From positions 1-57,702 of the forward strand of contig CAXSBR010000022.1 of the NCBI GenBank assembly GCA_964236495.1: a DNA stretch of 57,702 bases. The letters are read 5' to 3'. Made by a program: the position numbers and the translations under genes. Source of the stretch: CAXSBR01 sp964236495 (GTDB lineage: Bacteria > Actinomycetota > Actinomycetes > Mycobacteriales > Jatrophihabitantaceae). Below are positions 46,139-54,780 of this stretch, piece after piece; within the stretch, counting starts at the first letter, position 1; the number at the start of each line of letters is the position of its first letter. The notes under the pieces are model-generated. The model made no database searches and was not told the DNA's origin. It saw only the letters and a list, made by a program, of their open reading frames with translations.

Positions 46139-46204
46139 CGCGCAGGCACTGACACGCGCGCTGGCACGCGAGAACTGACATACCCCAATGCGATCCTTCG
46201 TGGT

Positions 46205-46630
46205 GTGACCATCGACTTCGACCTCGACCGCTTCGTTACCGCTCAGAACGCCGACGGCACCTACTCGCGCGCCGTCGAGGAGCTGCGGCGGGGCGTGAAG
46301 ACCAGCCACTGGATGTGGTTCGTCTTCCCGCAGATCGCGGGCCTGGGCTACAGCGCCATGTCGCGCCGCTACGCCATCTCCTCGACGGACGTGGCGCGCG
46401 CGTACCTGGCGCACGATGTGCTGGGTAAACGGCTGCGCGAGTGCGCCGGCATCGTCGCCGGCACTACGGGCAGGACGGCTGAGCAGATCTTCGGTGCCGT
46501 CGACGCGCAGAAGCTGCATTCGTCGATGACGCTGTTCGGCCTTGCCGCACCCGACGACCCGGTGTTCGCGGCGGTGTTGGAACGCTACTTCGACGGCGCG
46601 GTCGACGCCGAGACCAGCCGTCGCACCTGA
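46205..46630 (+). CDS. DUF1810 family protein
   Basis: 141 residues from GTG 46205 without a clear ribosome site. The DUF1810 pattern is complete: FDLDRFVTAQ, ELRRGVKTSHWMWFVFPQIAGLG, YAISSTDVARAYLAHDVLG, and DAQKLHSSMTLF. The family is small, cytoplasmic and of unknown function. The gene's 3' end overlaps a possible minus-strand small gene. Confidence 0.88.
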   Translation: MTIDFDLDRFVTAQNADGTYSRAVEELRRGVKTSHWMWFVFPQIAGLGYSAMSRRYAISSTDVARAYLAHDVLGKRLRECAGIVAGTTGRTAEQIFGAVDAQKLHSSMTLFGLAAPDDPVFAAVLERYFDGAVDAETSRRT

Positions 46631-46854
46631 TGATCGAGCCCGTACGGGTCCAGATCGAGCGTGAAGGCGGCGGTGTCCGCGGTGCGAGATCGACGGGAGC
46701 CAGTCGCGCCTAGCCCGGCCGATACGAGTGTCGGTTCAGCCGCAATAAGCCCAGTCGTCGATCGAGCGTGGCGCCCGGAGGCGCTCAGCAGGGCGACGAA
46801 GAACGCACACAACACGGCCCACGCGGTCATGCCGGCGAAGATGTCAAGCACCAT
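46585..46854 (-). CDS. Possible small membrane protein (89 aa)
   Basis: An 89-residue frame from ATG 46852-46854, with GAGGGA 9 nt upstream. One N-terminal hydrophobic helix (TAWAVLCAFFVALLSA) is followed by a polar tail with DLDPYGLDHQVRRLVSAS. Its 3' end overlaps the DUF1810 gene by 46 bp on the other strand. I recognise no family. The ribosome site and helix support it; the overlap counts against it. Confidence 0.4.
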   Translation of the reverse strand: MVLDIFAGMTAWAVLCAFFVALLSASGRHARSTTGLIAAEPTLVSAGLGATGSRRSRTADTAAFTLDLDPYGLDHQVRRLVSASTAPSK

Positions 46855-47243
46855 GGCGCACGTCCCTCGGGGGAGGACACGCCTCTGATCTATGGCCCGG
46901 GGGTGGACCTAGTCGCGACGTTATGTTGATCTTGAAGCACCTTCGTTGGTCTGTCCACTCGAACGGCGTAGCTGGGCTGCACTGCCGCGCCACGGAGGTC
47001 TTCTCCCGTCCGTAGCACCGCGCCAGCGCATTGTTGCCCACGTTGCGTTTTGCCGTCGCCGGCGTCGCGTAGGTCGGCATCGACTGGTTCCGCGCGCCTG
47101 CTGTCAGCAGCTCGGTGAGCCGTATCAGCCGGTGGTGCAAATGCTGCTTGTTCGTCGGCGACCAGATGTGACGAACGGCATCGGTTAGTTAGTTAACCGC
47201 ACCAAACTATCGGGCATAGTGATGGGTCGGAGGTACCGACATT
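46855..47243. other. 389-bp upstream region of the MFS/MarR locus
   Basis: No supported gene. The only clear signals are near the right end: the 18-bp palindrome at 47182-47199 and a possible -10 box CATAGT at 47215-47220, followed by GGAGGT 7-12 nt before the GTG start. Confidence 0.5.
47182..47199. promoter_or_regulatory. Palindromic operator upstream of the MFS pump
   Basis: CGGTTA-GTTAGT-TAACCG is a perfect 6-bp inverted repeat with AT-rich spacer. It overlaps the probable -35 region about 17 bp before the CATAGT box. A MarR regulator is encoded immediately downstream of the pump, so it is the natural candidate to bind here. Confidence 0.6.
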
Positions 47244-48968
47244 GTGACCACATCGCGGCTTGACGCCGACCATCCGCATTACAAGTGGGTGGCACTATCC
47301 AACACCACGCTGGGCATGCTGCTCGTCACGATCAACTCCTCGATCGTCATCATCAGCCTGCCGGCGATCTTCCGCGGCATCTCGGTGAACCCGCTGGGCG
47401 CGGGCAACGTCAGCTACCTGCTGTGGATGCTGATGGGCTACCTGTTGGCAACGGCGGTGTTCGTCGTCGCGTTCGGCCGGCTGGGCGACATGTTCGGCCG
47501 CGTCAAGATCTACAACCTGGGTTTCGTAGTGTTCACCGTCGGTTCGATCGCGCTGTCGCTCGATCCGTTCTCCGGTGGCCGCGGCGCGCTGTGGCTGATC
47601 GGCTGGCGGGTGTTCCAGGGCGTCGGCGGCGCGATGCTGTTCGCCAACTCGACTGCGATCCTCACCGACGCCTTCGACGCCCGTCAGCGCGGACTGGCAC
47701 TGGGCGTGAACCAGATCGCGGCCATTCTCGGCTCGTTCCTGGGCCTGATCCTGGGCGGCGTGCTGTCGGCCTGGGACTGGCGCGCGGTGTTCTGGGTGAG
47801 CGTGCCGGTCGGCATCCTGGGCACGGTGTGGTCGACCAAGTCGCTGCACGACGCCGGCCTGCGCAAGAAGGGCAGCCTCGACTGGCCGGGCAACATCACC
47901 TTCGCCCTCGGTCTGACGCTGCTGCTGACGGGCATCACCTACGGCATCCAGCCCTATGGCAACCACGTGATGGGCTGGACGAGCCCGACCGTACTGGCCG
48001 AACTGATCGGCGGCCTCGCGCTGCTGGTCGCGTTCTGCGTTATCGAAAGTCGCACCGCGGACCCGATGTTCCACCTCGATCTGTTTCGCATCCGAGCCTT
48101 CGGATTGGGCAATCTGGCCGGGCTGCTCGCGTCCATCGGCCGCGGCGGCCTGCAGTTCATGCTGATCATCTGGTTGCAGGGCGTGTGGCTGCCGCTGCAC
48201 GGCTACAGCTACGCCGACACTCCACTCTGGGCGGGCATCTATCTGGTGCCGCTGAGCATCGGGTTCCTGGTCACCGGGCCCGTGTCGGGGTGGCTTTCGG
48301 ACCGCTTCGGCGCGCGTCCGTTCGCCTCCGGTGGCCTGCTGTTGGTGGCGGCGTCCTTCCTGCTGCTGGCGCTGCTGCCGATGGACTTTCCGTACTGGGC
48401 GTTCGCCTGCGTGATCGCGCTGAACGGCCTTGGTTCGGGCATCTTCTCCTCGCCCAACACCACCGCGATCATGAACAGCGTGCCGGCGCGTCAGCGCGGC
48501 GCGGCCGCTGGCATGCGCGGCACGTTCTTCAATTCCGGCTCGGCACTGTCGATCGGCATCTTCTTCTCGCTGATGATTGTCGGGCTGTCCTCGACGCTGT
48601 CGGGTGTGCTGCGCACCGGGCTGCTGAGCCAGCATGTGCCGGCGTCGGTGGCGAACGGGGTGGCCACCCTGTCGCCGGTGGGCAGCCTGTTCGCGGCGTT
48701 CCTGGGCTTCAATCCGCTGCAAACGCTCCTCGAGCCGTCGGGCGTGCTGAAGACGCTGCCCGCTGCGAACGTGCACACGTTGACGGGAACGACGTTCTTC
48801 CCGCACCTGATCAGCGGTCCGTTGCACGACGGGTTGACGCTGGTGTTCATCACCGGCGGGATCATGATGCTGGTGGGGGCGGTGGCGTCCTGGTTCGCCG
48901 GCGGTCGGTACGTGCACGAGGAGACGGCGCCGGTGGCCGCTGCGTTGCGGGAGCCGGTGCCAGCTTGA
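47244..48968 (+). CDS. MFS efflux transporter, DHA2 (14-TM) type, with extended loop
   Basis: 574 residues from GTG 47244. Helix 1 carries TINSSIVIISLPAIFRGI, motif A is GRLGDMFGRVKIY, and helix 5 has LGLILGGVLSAWDWR. There are about 14 helices; the region before the last two (about 460-530) forms a long extracytoplasmic loop beyond the usual DHA2 size. TINSSIV replaces the common LDxTIVNVALP. The MarR gene follows at once, giving a typical pump-regulator pair, probably for an organic toxin. Confidence 0.9.
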   Translation: MTTSRLDADHPHYKWVALSNTTLGMLLVTINSSIVIISLPAIFRGISVNPLGAGNVSYLLWMLMGYLLATAVFVVAFGRLGDMFGRVKIYNLGFVVFTVGSIALSLDPFSGGRGALWLIGWRVFQGVGGAMLFANSTAILTDAFDARQRGLALGVNQIAAILGSFLGLILGGVLSAWDWRAVFWVSVPVGILGTVWSTKSLHDAGLRKKGSLDWPGNITFALGLTLLLTGITYGIQPYGNHVMGWTSPTVLAELIGGLALLVAFCVIESRTADPMFHLDLFRIRAFGLGNLAGLLASIGRGGLQFMLIIWLQGVWLPLHGYSYADTPLWAGIYLVPLSIGFLVTGPVSGWLSDRFGARPFASGGLLLVAASFLLLALLPMDFPYWAFACVIALNGLGSGIFSSPNTTAIMNSVPARQRGAAAGMRGTFFNSGSALSIGIFFSLMIVGLSSTLSGVLRTGLLSQHVPASVANGVATLSPVGSLFAAFLGFNPLQTLLEPSGVLKTLPAANVHTLTGTTFFPHLISGPLHDGLTLVFITGGIMMLVGAVASWFAGGRYVHEETAPVAAALREPVPA

Positions 48969-49006
48969 CGTTCCCGCCGACCAGATCCGCGCCGACGGAT
49001 TCGGCC

Positions 49007-49059
49007 GGAACGAGTGCAGCGTTGGCCACCCATATGGTGGCCAACGCTGCATCCGTTCC
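49007..49059. repeat. Large palindrome, copy 2, covering a possible MarR start codon
   Basis: Left arm 49007-49030 and right arm 49036-49059 match at 22 of 24 positions around the loop CATAT (49031-49035). The inner 16 bp (TGCAGCGTTGGCCACC) are perfect. ATG 49034 begins in the loop. The element closely resembles 41170-41219. Confidence 0.8.
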
Positions 49060-49489
49060 ACCCGCAGCTGCGCCCGAGCCCGATCGAGCGCTGGGCGAGC
49101 AGCTGTTCATCGCGCTGGGCCGAGCCCTGCGGTGGAACGCGCGCCAGAGCGGCGAGGAGTTCGGACCGGGCGTGCTCTCTGCGCTGGGCACCGTTGTCGA
49201 CCGGGGGCCGGTGCGGCTGGGCGACCTTGCCGCGCGCGAAGGCGTCTCGCCGGCGTCGCTGTCGCGCACCATCGCGGTTCTGGAAGCCAGCGGGCTGTCG
49301 AGCCGGCTGGTCGATCCGGCCGACCGGCGCTCGGCGTTCGTGCAGGCGACCGATGCCGGTGAAGTATTGATCCGCGAGCGCCGTCGCGACCGCGGCGCGC
49401 GGATCGCTGCCCACCTCGGCCCGCTCACCGACGAGGAACGAGCTGCCCTTCAGCGCATCATCGCGGTCGTGGGCGGCTTGGCCGACTGA
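49034..49489 (+). CDS. MarR-family transcriptional regulator
   Basis: 151 residues if ATG 49034 is used; TTG 48965, overlapping the pump stop as TTGA, would give 174 residues and stronger coupling, so the start is uncertain. The winged helix-turn-helix is clear: VLSALGTVVDRGPVRLGDLAAREGVSPASLSRTIAVLEASGL, then the wing RLVDPADRRSAFVQATDAG. The dimerisation helix LGEQLFIALGRALRW comes first. MarR proteins repress adjacent efflux genes until a ligand binds. The likely target is the palindrome at 47182-47199. Confidence 0.85.
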   Translation: MVANAASVPPAAAPEPDRALGEQLFIALGRALRWNARQSGEEFGPGVLSALGTVVDRGPVRLGDLAAREGVSPASLSRTIAVLEASGLSSRLVDPADRRSAFVQATDAGEVLIRERRRDRGARIAAHLGPLTDEERAALQRIIAVVGGLAD

Positions 49490-49756
49490 GCTGCACCGGT
49501 GCTGCTCGAGGCAGGTCGAGCGAGAATCTAGGCCCGCTACGTGCGCGCTTGCACCAAAGCTGGCGTGCTCGCGGCCAGCCGATCGGCAACGAACCCGCTC
49601 GCGAATGCGTACACACAGCCTTGTCTACGACGTCCACCACGAGTTGCCGGTGCGGTCACGTCCATGGCGGCGCGCCTGACCGGTGACATTCTCCAGCGTC
49701 TGATCCCTGAACAGCTGAATCACCACGCTAGTTGTGCACCACGGGGCGGAGCGAAG

Positions 49757-50398
49757 TCAGCTGGCGATGACCTTGTTGGGGTCGTAGATGACGACGGTTC
49801 CCGCAACCATGTCATGCAGGGATTTACGGTCCTTACTCGTCAGCATCATGATGAACGAAACGACCTCAGTGATCGGTCCGAGTGCGCCATCGCAGGCCCG
49901 GCCAACGATCTCGCGCAGCGCCATGTAGCCGAAGCTTGCAGGTCGACGGTCATCCGGACGCCACACCCGCATGCCGAGCACCTGCAGCGCCGGCGTCTGC
50001 CCGCGTCCCCAGACGACTAGGCCCCAGATGAGATAGCCGATGCCCAAGGTGACGATCGCCAGCGGAATAGCGAGGAAAGCCGCCCCGATTCGGCGACCCG
50101 TGCTGGCCAGCTGGGTCCCACTGGGCAGCAGTGCACCGCTGACCGGATCGACGAACATGCCTTGTGGAATGTTCATCGGCGCCGGAGTGAAGCCTTGGTA
50201 CCCGCCGAACTGCTGGGGCTGCCCGAACTGCTGAGGCTGCCCGAACTGCTGAGGCTGCCCGAACTGCTGAGGCTGCCCGAACTGCTGAGGCGTGCCCGCA
50301 GCGAATCCGTCGGTCGGGTGCTTGTCGAAGTTGACGCCGGAACGGGAATCGCCAGCGGACTGCCCGTCCGAATGCGCGGGTTCGTTGGAATGCGTCAT
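49757..50398 (-). CDS. RDD-family membrane protein with PQQFGQ repeats
   Basis: 213 residues. The head holds five tandem Pro-Gln-Gln-Phe-Gly units (residues about 37-65), encoded by near-identical 18-bp repeats at about 50207-50290. The RDD domain follows (about 98-208): TGRRIGAAFLAIPLAIVTLG with the family Arg, helix 2 LIWGLVVWGRGQTPALQVLGMRVW, and a closing helix with TSKDRKSLHDMVAGTVVI. RDD proteins are inner-membrane proteins of mostly unknown function, some linked to sodium export or osmotic stress. The repeated head is probably disordered and cytoplasmic. Confidence 0.88.
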   Translation of the reverse strand: MTHSNEPAHSDGQSAGDSRSGVNFDKHPTDGFAAGTPQQFGQPQQFGQPQQFGQPQQFGQPQQFGGYQGFTPAPMNIPQGMFVDPVSGALLPSGTQLASTGRRIGAAFLAIPLAIVTLGIGYLIWGLVVWGRGQTPALQVLGMRVWRPDDRRPASFGYMALREIVGRACDGALGPITEVVSFIMMLTSKDRKSLHDMVAGTVVIYDPNKVIAS

Positions 50399-50498
50399 GG
50401 GATTCTCCGCCTTGGCCGGGGTAACGACCTCGCCGGAACAGCATGCGATCGTCGTGGTGTGCGCGAACAGTAACCGACCGCGTCGATCAGCGACACCG

Positions 50499-52241
50499 CT
50501 ACGGCTGCACCGACTGCGCGGAGCTGAATACGTTGTGTGCGTCCACCGTGCGTTTGACCTGCCTCAGCCGGGACAGGTTGGAACCCCAGTACGCCACACC
50601 GAAGTCAGTGATGGAGGCGTCTGCGTAGTTCAGGTAGGCCGACGTGCCCGTCCACGGCTTGAGCGCCGACCGCGCGCCGCGCACGAAGCCGTCGAACGGC
50701 GCCGGGTCATGCCCGGCTGCCGACGGTTGCCAGGTGGCCGTGTGCTGCACGAGCGCTAACGCGCCCCGCCACGGGAATGCGGTGTCGGCGGGCTTGACGT
50801 CGGCGACCGCACCGCCCAGCGCGTCGAAGGACATGCCGGCCTCGATGAGGACCCCCGGCGCTACCTTCATAGCGTTGCCGACGGCGTCCACCGCGGCCGC
50901 GATCCCGGCCGCGGGCAGCGCCTTGGCCACGACGGACGATGTCGCGGCAAACGGTTGTCGCTTCGTGAAGCTCAACGCCTGCGCGGTGCACTGCGCCGGG
51001 TCGAGATCGGCGCAGCCCGCCTCGGCTGCCATGGTTGCGCCGTAGGTGGCCGACTTGCGCGTGTCGGTGCCGGGGTGGGGCAGCTTCTTCAACAGCGGAG
51101 CCAACACCGATGCCAACGAGCCTGAGCCGATCCAGGTACCGGACACCGTCACCTTGAGCCCGGTCGTGCCCGGGTCGGCGAGCAATTTGCACGTGGACCA
51201 CAGCTCCCGCGGAGCGTGCGCCACCCACTCCTGCCAGGCGGCGACGACATCCGCGGCATGCGCCCACGACCACTGCAGGTAGAACCGGACGATCTTCGGA
51301 GCCTGGTGCACCCGCAACGTCAGCGCGGTGACGGCGGCGAAGCTTCCTCCGCCGCCGCGCAGTGCCCAGAACAGATCGGGCTGATGGTGGGCGTCCACTC
51401 GGGCGGCTTTGCCGTCGGCGGTGACCACGTCGAAGGACTGAACCTGATCGCACGTCAGCCCGTAGGCGCGAGTCAGCACGCCCACGCCACCGCCGAGGGT
51501 CAGCCCGGTGATGCCCACGGTGGGGCACGAGCCCGCGCCGATGGCCACCCCTCGCGCGGCCAGCGCGCTGTAGACATCGTCTAGCCGCGCGCCGGCGCCG
51601 ACGGTGGCGGTACTCGCTTTGACGTCCACCTGCACCGACTTCATCGCTGCAAGATCGGCGACGAGCCCAGGACCGGAGGACCACCCGCCGTAGGAATGTC
51701 CGCCGTTGCGGATGCGTAGCGGCGCGCCACCGGCGGCGGCGAACTGCACGCAGGCGGCGACGTCGGCGGCGTTCGCGCAGGCGGCGATGGCCTGCGGCCC
51801 TGCCTGCTTAGCAAAGCGCGGGTTGTACAGCAGCGCGCCAGCGTCGTAGCCGGCGCTGCCCTTGCGGGTCAGCTTGCCCGACAGGTTCTTGGCGAGCGCG
51901 TCGAAGCTCGGTGCGCCCGCCGATGTGGACGGAGCGGCCGTAGTAGTAGCTGCACCCGTCGTCGTGGCAGTAGCCGGCGCCGTCGCGGTAGTAGTCGTGG
52001 CGGTGGCAGTCCCGGCCGAGGCTGTGCCCGTCGGCACGGCACCCGAGGAGCTACCCGGCGCTGCGTTCGTCGTCGGTGCACCCGACGAGGTGGAGTTGGC
52101 CTTCGAACCGCCGTGGGTGCACGCGGCCAGCAGAGCCGCGCCTACCGCGGTGCCAACCAGGCGCAGGGCCTGCCGACGCGAGATGGGATTGTTCGCACAC
52201 TCGGCGCATCGCGGGGCCGACCACTGTTCCGACGCCTTCAT
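50499..52241 (-). CDS. Exported bicovalent-FAD oxidase (berberine-bridge-enzyme type)
   Basis: 580 residues from ATG 52239-52241 after GGAGG. The signal has twin Arg (SRRQAL, 22-23) and lipobox LLAAC (C41), so it is Tat-exported and lipid-anchored, followed by a 60-residue Thr/Ala linker. The PCMH-type FAD domain carries both covalent attachment sites: H182 (RNGGHSYGGW) and C239 (GSCPTVGITG). The C-terminal berberine-bridge segment has YLNYADASITDFGVAYWG. Relatives oxidise oligosaccharides or alcohols with O2. It is last of a minus-strand group with the Rieske protein and DUF3817 protein. Confidence 0.9.
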   Translation of the reverse strand: MKASEQWSAPRCAECANNPISRRQALRLVGTAVGAALLAACTHGGSKANSTSSGAPTTNAAPGSSSGAVPTGTASAGTATATTTTATAPATATTTGAATTTAAPSTSAGAPSFDALAKNLSGKLTRKGSAGYDAGALLYNPRFAKQAGPQAIAACANAADVAACVQFAAAGGAPLRIRNGGHSYGGWSSGPGLVADLAAMKSVQVDVKASTATVGAGARLDDVYSALAARGVAIGAGSCPTVGITGLTLGGGVGVLTRAYGLTCDQVQSFDVVTADGKAARVDAHHQPDLFWALRGGGGSFAAVTALTLRVHQAPKIVRFYLQWSWAHAADVVAAWQEWVAHAPRELWSTCKLLADPGTTGLKVTVSGTWIGSGSLASVLAPLLKKLPHPGTDTRKSATYGATMAAEAGCADLDPAQCTAQALSFTKRQPFAATSSVVAKALPAAGIAAAVDAVGNAMKVAPGVLIEAGMSFDALGGAVADVKPADTAFPWRGALALVQHTATWQPSAAGHDPAPFDGFVRGARSALKPWTGTSAYLNYADASITDFGVAYWGSNLSRLRQVKRTVDAHNVFSSAQSVQP

Positions 52242-52270
52242 CGTGTGCCTCCTCGCGCCGAGTTCTCGAC

Positions 52271-52669
52271 CTAAACCTTCCTCGACTTCGGCTGATCTTC
52301 GACGTCGACGTAGCGCTCGTGGCGGACCAGCTTGCCTACCCGCAGCCGCAGCCGACGCCCGTATGCCAGTACCAGCTGGGTGTACCCCGGCGTGGGGCCG
52401 TGGTAACCCAGAAACCCGACCGGCCCGGTGATCATCTCGCCGGTAGAGACGTCGTAGCGACTGCCGTGCCACGGGCACACCAGGCAGCCCTGAGCGTCGA
52501 TAGTGCCCTGGCTGAGGTCGGCGAGTTGATGCCGGCAGCGCCGGGAGACGGCGAAGTCGGCCACACCGGTGTTGCCGACGGCCCACTGGCCGAGCTGACG
52601 AACCGTGCGCGGCGGCAGCAGATCTGGTACGCCGCCCGCTGACGCAGGCGGTGCGGGTTGCTCAGACAC
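52271..52669 (-). CDS. Rieske [2Fe-2S] ferredoxin-like protein
   Basis: 132 residues. The cluster ligands are complete: C45 and H47 (RCRHQLADL), C65 and H68 (CLVCPWHGSRYDVSTG). The fold starts near residue 28 and there is no signal or membrane segment, so it is a soluble electron carrier. The N-terminal 20 residues are Pro/Ala-rich. Its start overlaps the DUF3817 stop by 8 bp and it precedes the exported FAD oxidase by 29 bp, suggesting a shared transcript, although the oxidase faces outside the membrane. Confidence 0.9.
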   Translation of the reverse strand: MSEQPAPPASAGGVPDLLPPRTVRQLGQWAVGNTGVADFAVSRRCRHQLADLSQGTIDAQGCLVCPWHGSRYDVSTGEMITGPVGFLGYHGPTPGYTQLVLAYGRRLRLRVGKLVRHERYVDVEDQPKSRKV

Positions 52670-53018
52670 GAGATGTTCCCTTCGAGAGTTCGGCGCGCAC
52701 GTACCGGGTCACGTAGTGCTCGGCGAAGAACGAGGCGGTGGGGATGGTGCCGGCCAGGGCGATCACCGCGATGTGCAAGAGCTGCCAGCGCATCTTCACC
52801 CCCAGATTGAGAACCGTGACCACATACAAAAGGTAGAGATACCCGTGCACTAGCCAGAGCTTGCCGACGCCGGCCTTGATGCTGTCCGCGCCCAGCCCTT
52901 GCGCGATCAGTCCGATCGTTCCCGCCAGCAGCACGACGCCGGTGACGAACGCCATCACCCGAAACGCCATCAGCGAACGGTGGTGGATCGAACGCACTGG
53001 CTGCGGCGCGACGGCCAT
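52662..53018 (-). CDS. DUF3817 integral membrane protein
   Basis: 118 residues from ATG 53016-53018, with AGGAAGG 8 nt upstream; a GTG three codons earlier is less well placed. Three to four helices are visible: AFVTGVVLLAGTIGLIAQ, LWLVHGYLYLLYVVTVLNLG (with the family HGxxY motif) and LLHIAVIALAGTIPTASFF. The family is common in actinobacteria and of unknown role. It opens the three-gene minus-strand group. Confidence 0.85.
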   Translation of the reverse strand: MAVAPQPVRSIHHRSLMAFRVMAFVTGVVLLAGTIGLIAQGLGADSIKAGVGKLWLVHGYLYLLYVVTVLNLGVKMRWQLLHIAVIALAGTIPTASFFAEHYVTRYVRAELSKGTSRV

Positions 53019-53131
53019 GGGAAACACCTTCCTGGTTCGATCAGCAGGCGGGGTTTGCGGCGGTGTCGGGAGAGATCCAGCCTAGGAGGCGCCGCGCGCG
53101 AGGGGGACGGCGGTCGGTGTACAGCGGCGCG

Positions 53132-53737
53132 TCACGGCTTGAGTCCTGGCTTCAGTCCCAGCGTGGCCAACTCCAGCCGCGCCAAGTCGGCGACGACGAC
53201 GGGATCTCCGGAGATGTACGCCGCTCCAGGAGTCGTATGGACGCGCTGCAGCTGGCGCAACGGGCGATGCGCCAGCGCCCGCAGCGCGAGCAGGTCACTA
53301 TCAGCAGCAGCGATCTGCACGGTCGCGGTCGCCGTCCGGATCCAGCGCAGCCGGGCCGGCAGCCAGACCACCGCAAGCGCCGCGATGGGCACCAGCGCGA
53401 TCATCACACCCAACAGCAGCGAGGCGCGCCCCACCGCGGTCTGTTCCACCGCGCCGGCGTGTGCCACCTGTGCAGCAGCGTCGCGGGCACTGCGCAGCGG
53501 GGCCGACAGCGGTGAGCCGATGAAGGGCAGCCCGCCGGTGCTGTTGGCGGCGTCGCCCAGCGAGCGGGAAAGCCCGTTGCCGGCCTTTTCCAACTCCCGC
53601 CCCGACGCCCCCAGCTTGTGCACCGCGGAGTAGACGATCCGTCCCAGTTCCACCCAGATCAGCACCCAGACGACGACGGCGACGTCGCTCAGTATCTGTC
53701 GAATTCGGCGAGTCGGGGCATCGGCATACAGCTTCAT
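53132..53737 (-). CDS. Conserved actinobacterial membrane protein of unknown function
   Basis: 201 residues from ATG 53735-53737. Two hydrophobic helices are separated by a polar extracytoplasmic stretch: ILSDVAVVVWVLIWVELGRIVY (about 14-35) and SLLLGVMIALVPIAALAVVWL (about 105-125). The C-terminal part is an alpha-helical cytoplasmic region with ADSDLLALRALAHRPLRQLQ. I know no function for this architecture. It is transcribed towards the DUF3817 gene, about 115 bp away, and may belong to the same unit. Confidence 0.75.
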   Translation of the reverse strand: MKLYADAPTRRIRQILSDVAVVVWVLIWVELGRIVYSAVHKLGASGRELEKAGNGLSRSLGDAANSTGGLPFIGSPLSAPLRSARDAAAQVAHAGAVEQTAVGRASLLLGVMIALVPIAALAVVWLPARLRWIRTATATVQIAAADSDLLALRALAHRPLRQLQRVHTTPGAAYISGDPVVVADLARLELATLGLKPGLKP

Positions 53738-53964
53738 GCGCACCCATCTTCCCCGCTGCCGATCAGCCGCGCTGCCCCGCCGGTGCGGCAGGAGCAACTC
53801 GGCCGGCTCGACTGCCGGGTCCAGGCAATACGCCCGGCGTCAGCGGCGACGCGCTTGCGCTCGATACGTCGTGGGGTGAGCTACCCCGCTCAGGTCCCGG
53901 CACAAGAAGTTGGTTCAGGCCGCCCAGCACCGCTCGAACCGACCACCTATTCGGGAGGTCGGAG

Positions 53965-54780
53965 CTACAAGGGTCGGCGGCCCAGCGTGTAGCGAACGCC
54001 CTGGGTGAGTTGCACCGGACCGGCTCCGGCGAAGTCCCTGACCAGATCGACGATCCGGTCCTCCAGCTGGGGCCGCTCCGGCAGCGGCACTGCCTCCCAC
54101 ATCGCCCGCTGCCCGTGCGACCACGTGAACTCGAGGAAGTGCGCGGCGTCGCGAAACTCCGCCACCGTCGTGTGCCGTGCAGTGCGGACGTCGACGAGCC
54201 CGCTTTCGGCGAACAAGCCGGCCACTCCGTCGTCCGAGGCGAACGGGCCCCGCCGTCCGCTGGTGCGCGCGTCGAGCAGCTGCTGGGGAAGGAAGGGCGC
54301 GAACAACGCGTCGATGCGCTCCCAGCGCTGATCCTGACCGGCGAAGGTGCTCACACCGACGCGACCACCGGGCACCGCGAGGGAAACCCAGTTACGCAGG
54401 GCGCCACCGGGATCGGGCATGAAGAACAGCACCAGCGACGAGGCGATCACATCGAAGGAACTCAGCGGCAGGCTTGGTGCGGTGGCGTCGCCGAGCTGTA
54501 CGTGAACGTTCGGCCGGTCCGCTACATCGGCCGCGGTCAGCTCCACCATGTTGGGTGCGAGGTCGATCCCGAGGACCGTACCCGTCGGCCCGACGGCATC
54601 GGCGAGCGGAATCGTGGCGGCACCCCGGCCGCAGCCGATGTCCAGGGCGCGCTCGCCGGGCTGTACGGCCAGCTCGGCGATCAGCCCGGCCGCGATCGGA
54701 CGGAACCACGGCACACCGACGTTGTCGTATGTGTCGGCGACCCGGTGGAACACCGCTGCAGGGCTCGCTGGAGAGGTCAT
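53965..54780 (-). CDS. Class I SAM-dependent methyltransferase (UbiE-like)
   Basis: 271 residues. Motif I is ALDIGCGRGAATIPLA (about 45-60), followed by GIDLAPNMVELTA and the acidic D in QLGDATAPSLP. FDVIASSLVLFFMPDPGGALRNW and VPGGRVGVSTFAG are the later blocks of the methyltransferase_11/UbiE type. The C-terminal half (about 150-271) is a substrate lid unlike ubiquinone-type enzymes. It stands alone. The substrate is unknown. Confidence 0.87.
   Translation of the reverse strand: MTSPASPAAVFHRVADTYDNVGVPWFRPIAAGLIAELAVQPGERALDIGCGRGAATIPLADAVGPTGTVLGIDLAPNMVELTAADVADRPNVHVQLGDATAPSLPLSSFDVIASSLVLFFMPDPGGALRNWVSLAVPGGRVGVSTFAGQDQRWERIDALFAPFLPQQLLDARTSGRRGPFASDDGVAGLFAESGLVDVRTARHTTVAEFRDAAHFLEFTWSHGQRAMWEAVPLPERPQLEDRIVDLVRDFAGAGPVQLTQGVRYTLGRRPL

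Noticed and set aside
46844..47140. 98-codon minus-strand frame in the MFS upstream region
   Set aside because: No ribosome site, mixed composition and no recognisable motif.
47285..48964. Plus-strand frame running through the whole MFS gene into MarR
   Set aside because: Only the part after about 48965 encodes MarR; the upstream part is an out-of-frame reading of the transporter.
47295..49061. 588-codon minus-strand frame opposite the MFS pump
   Set aside because: Gln/Arg/His-rich antisense artefact; the plus strand encodes a clear 14-helix transporter.
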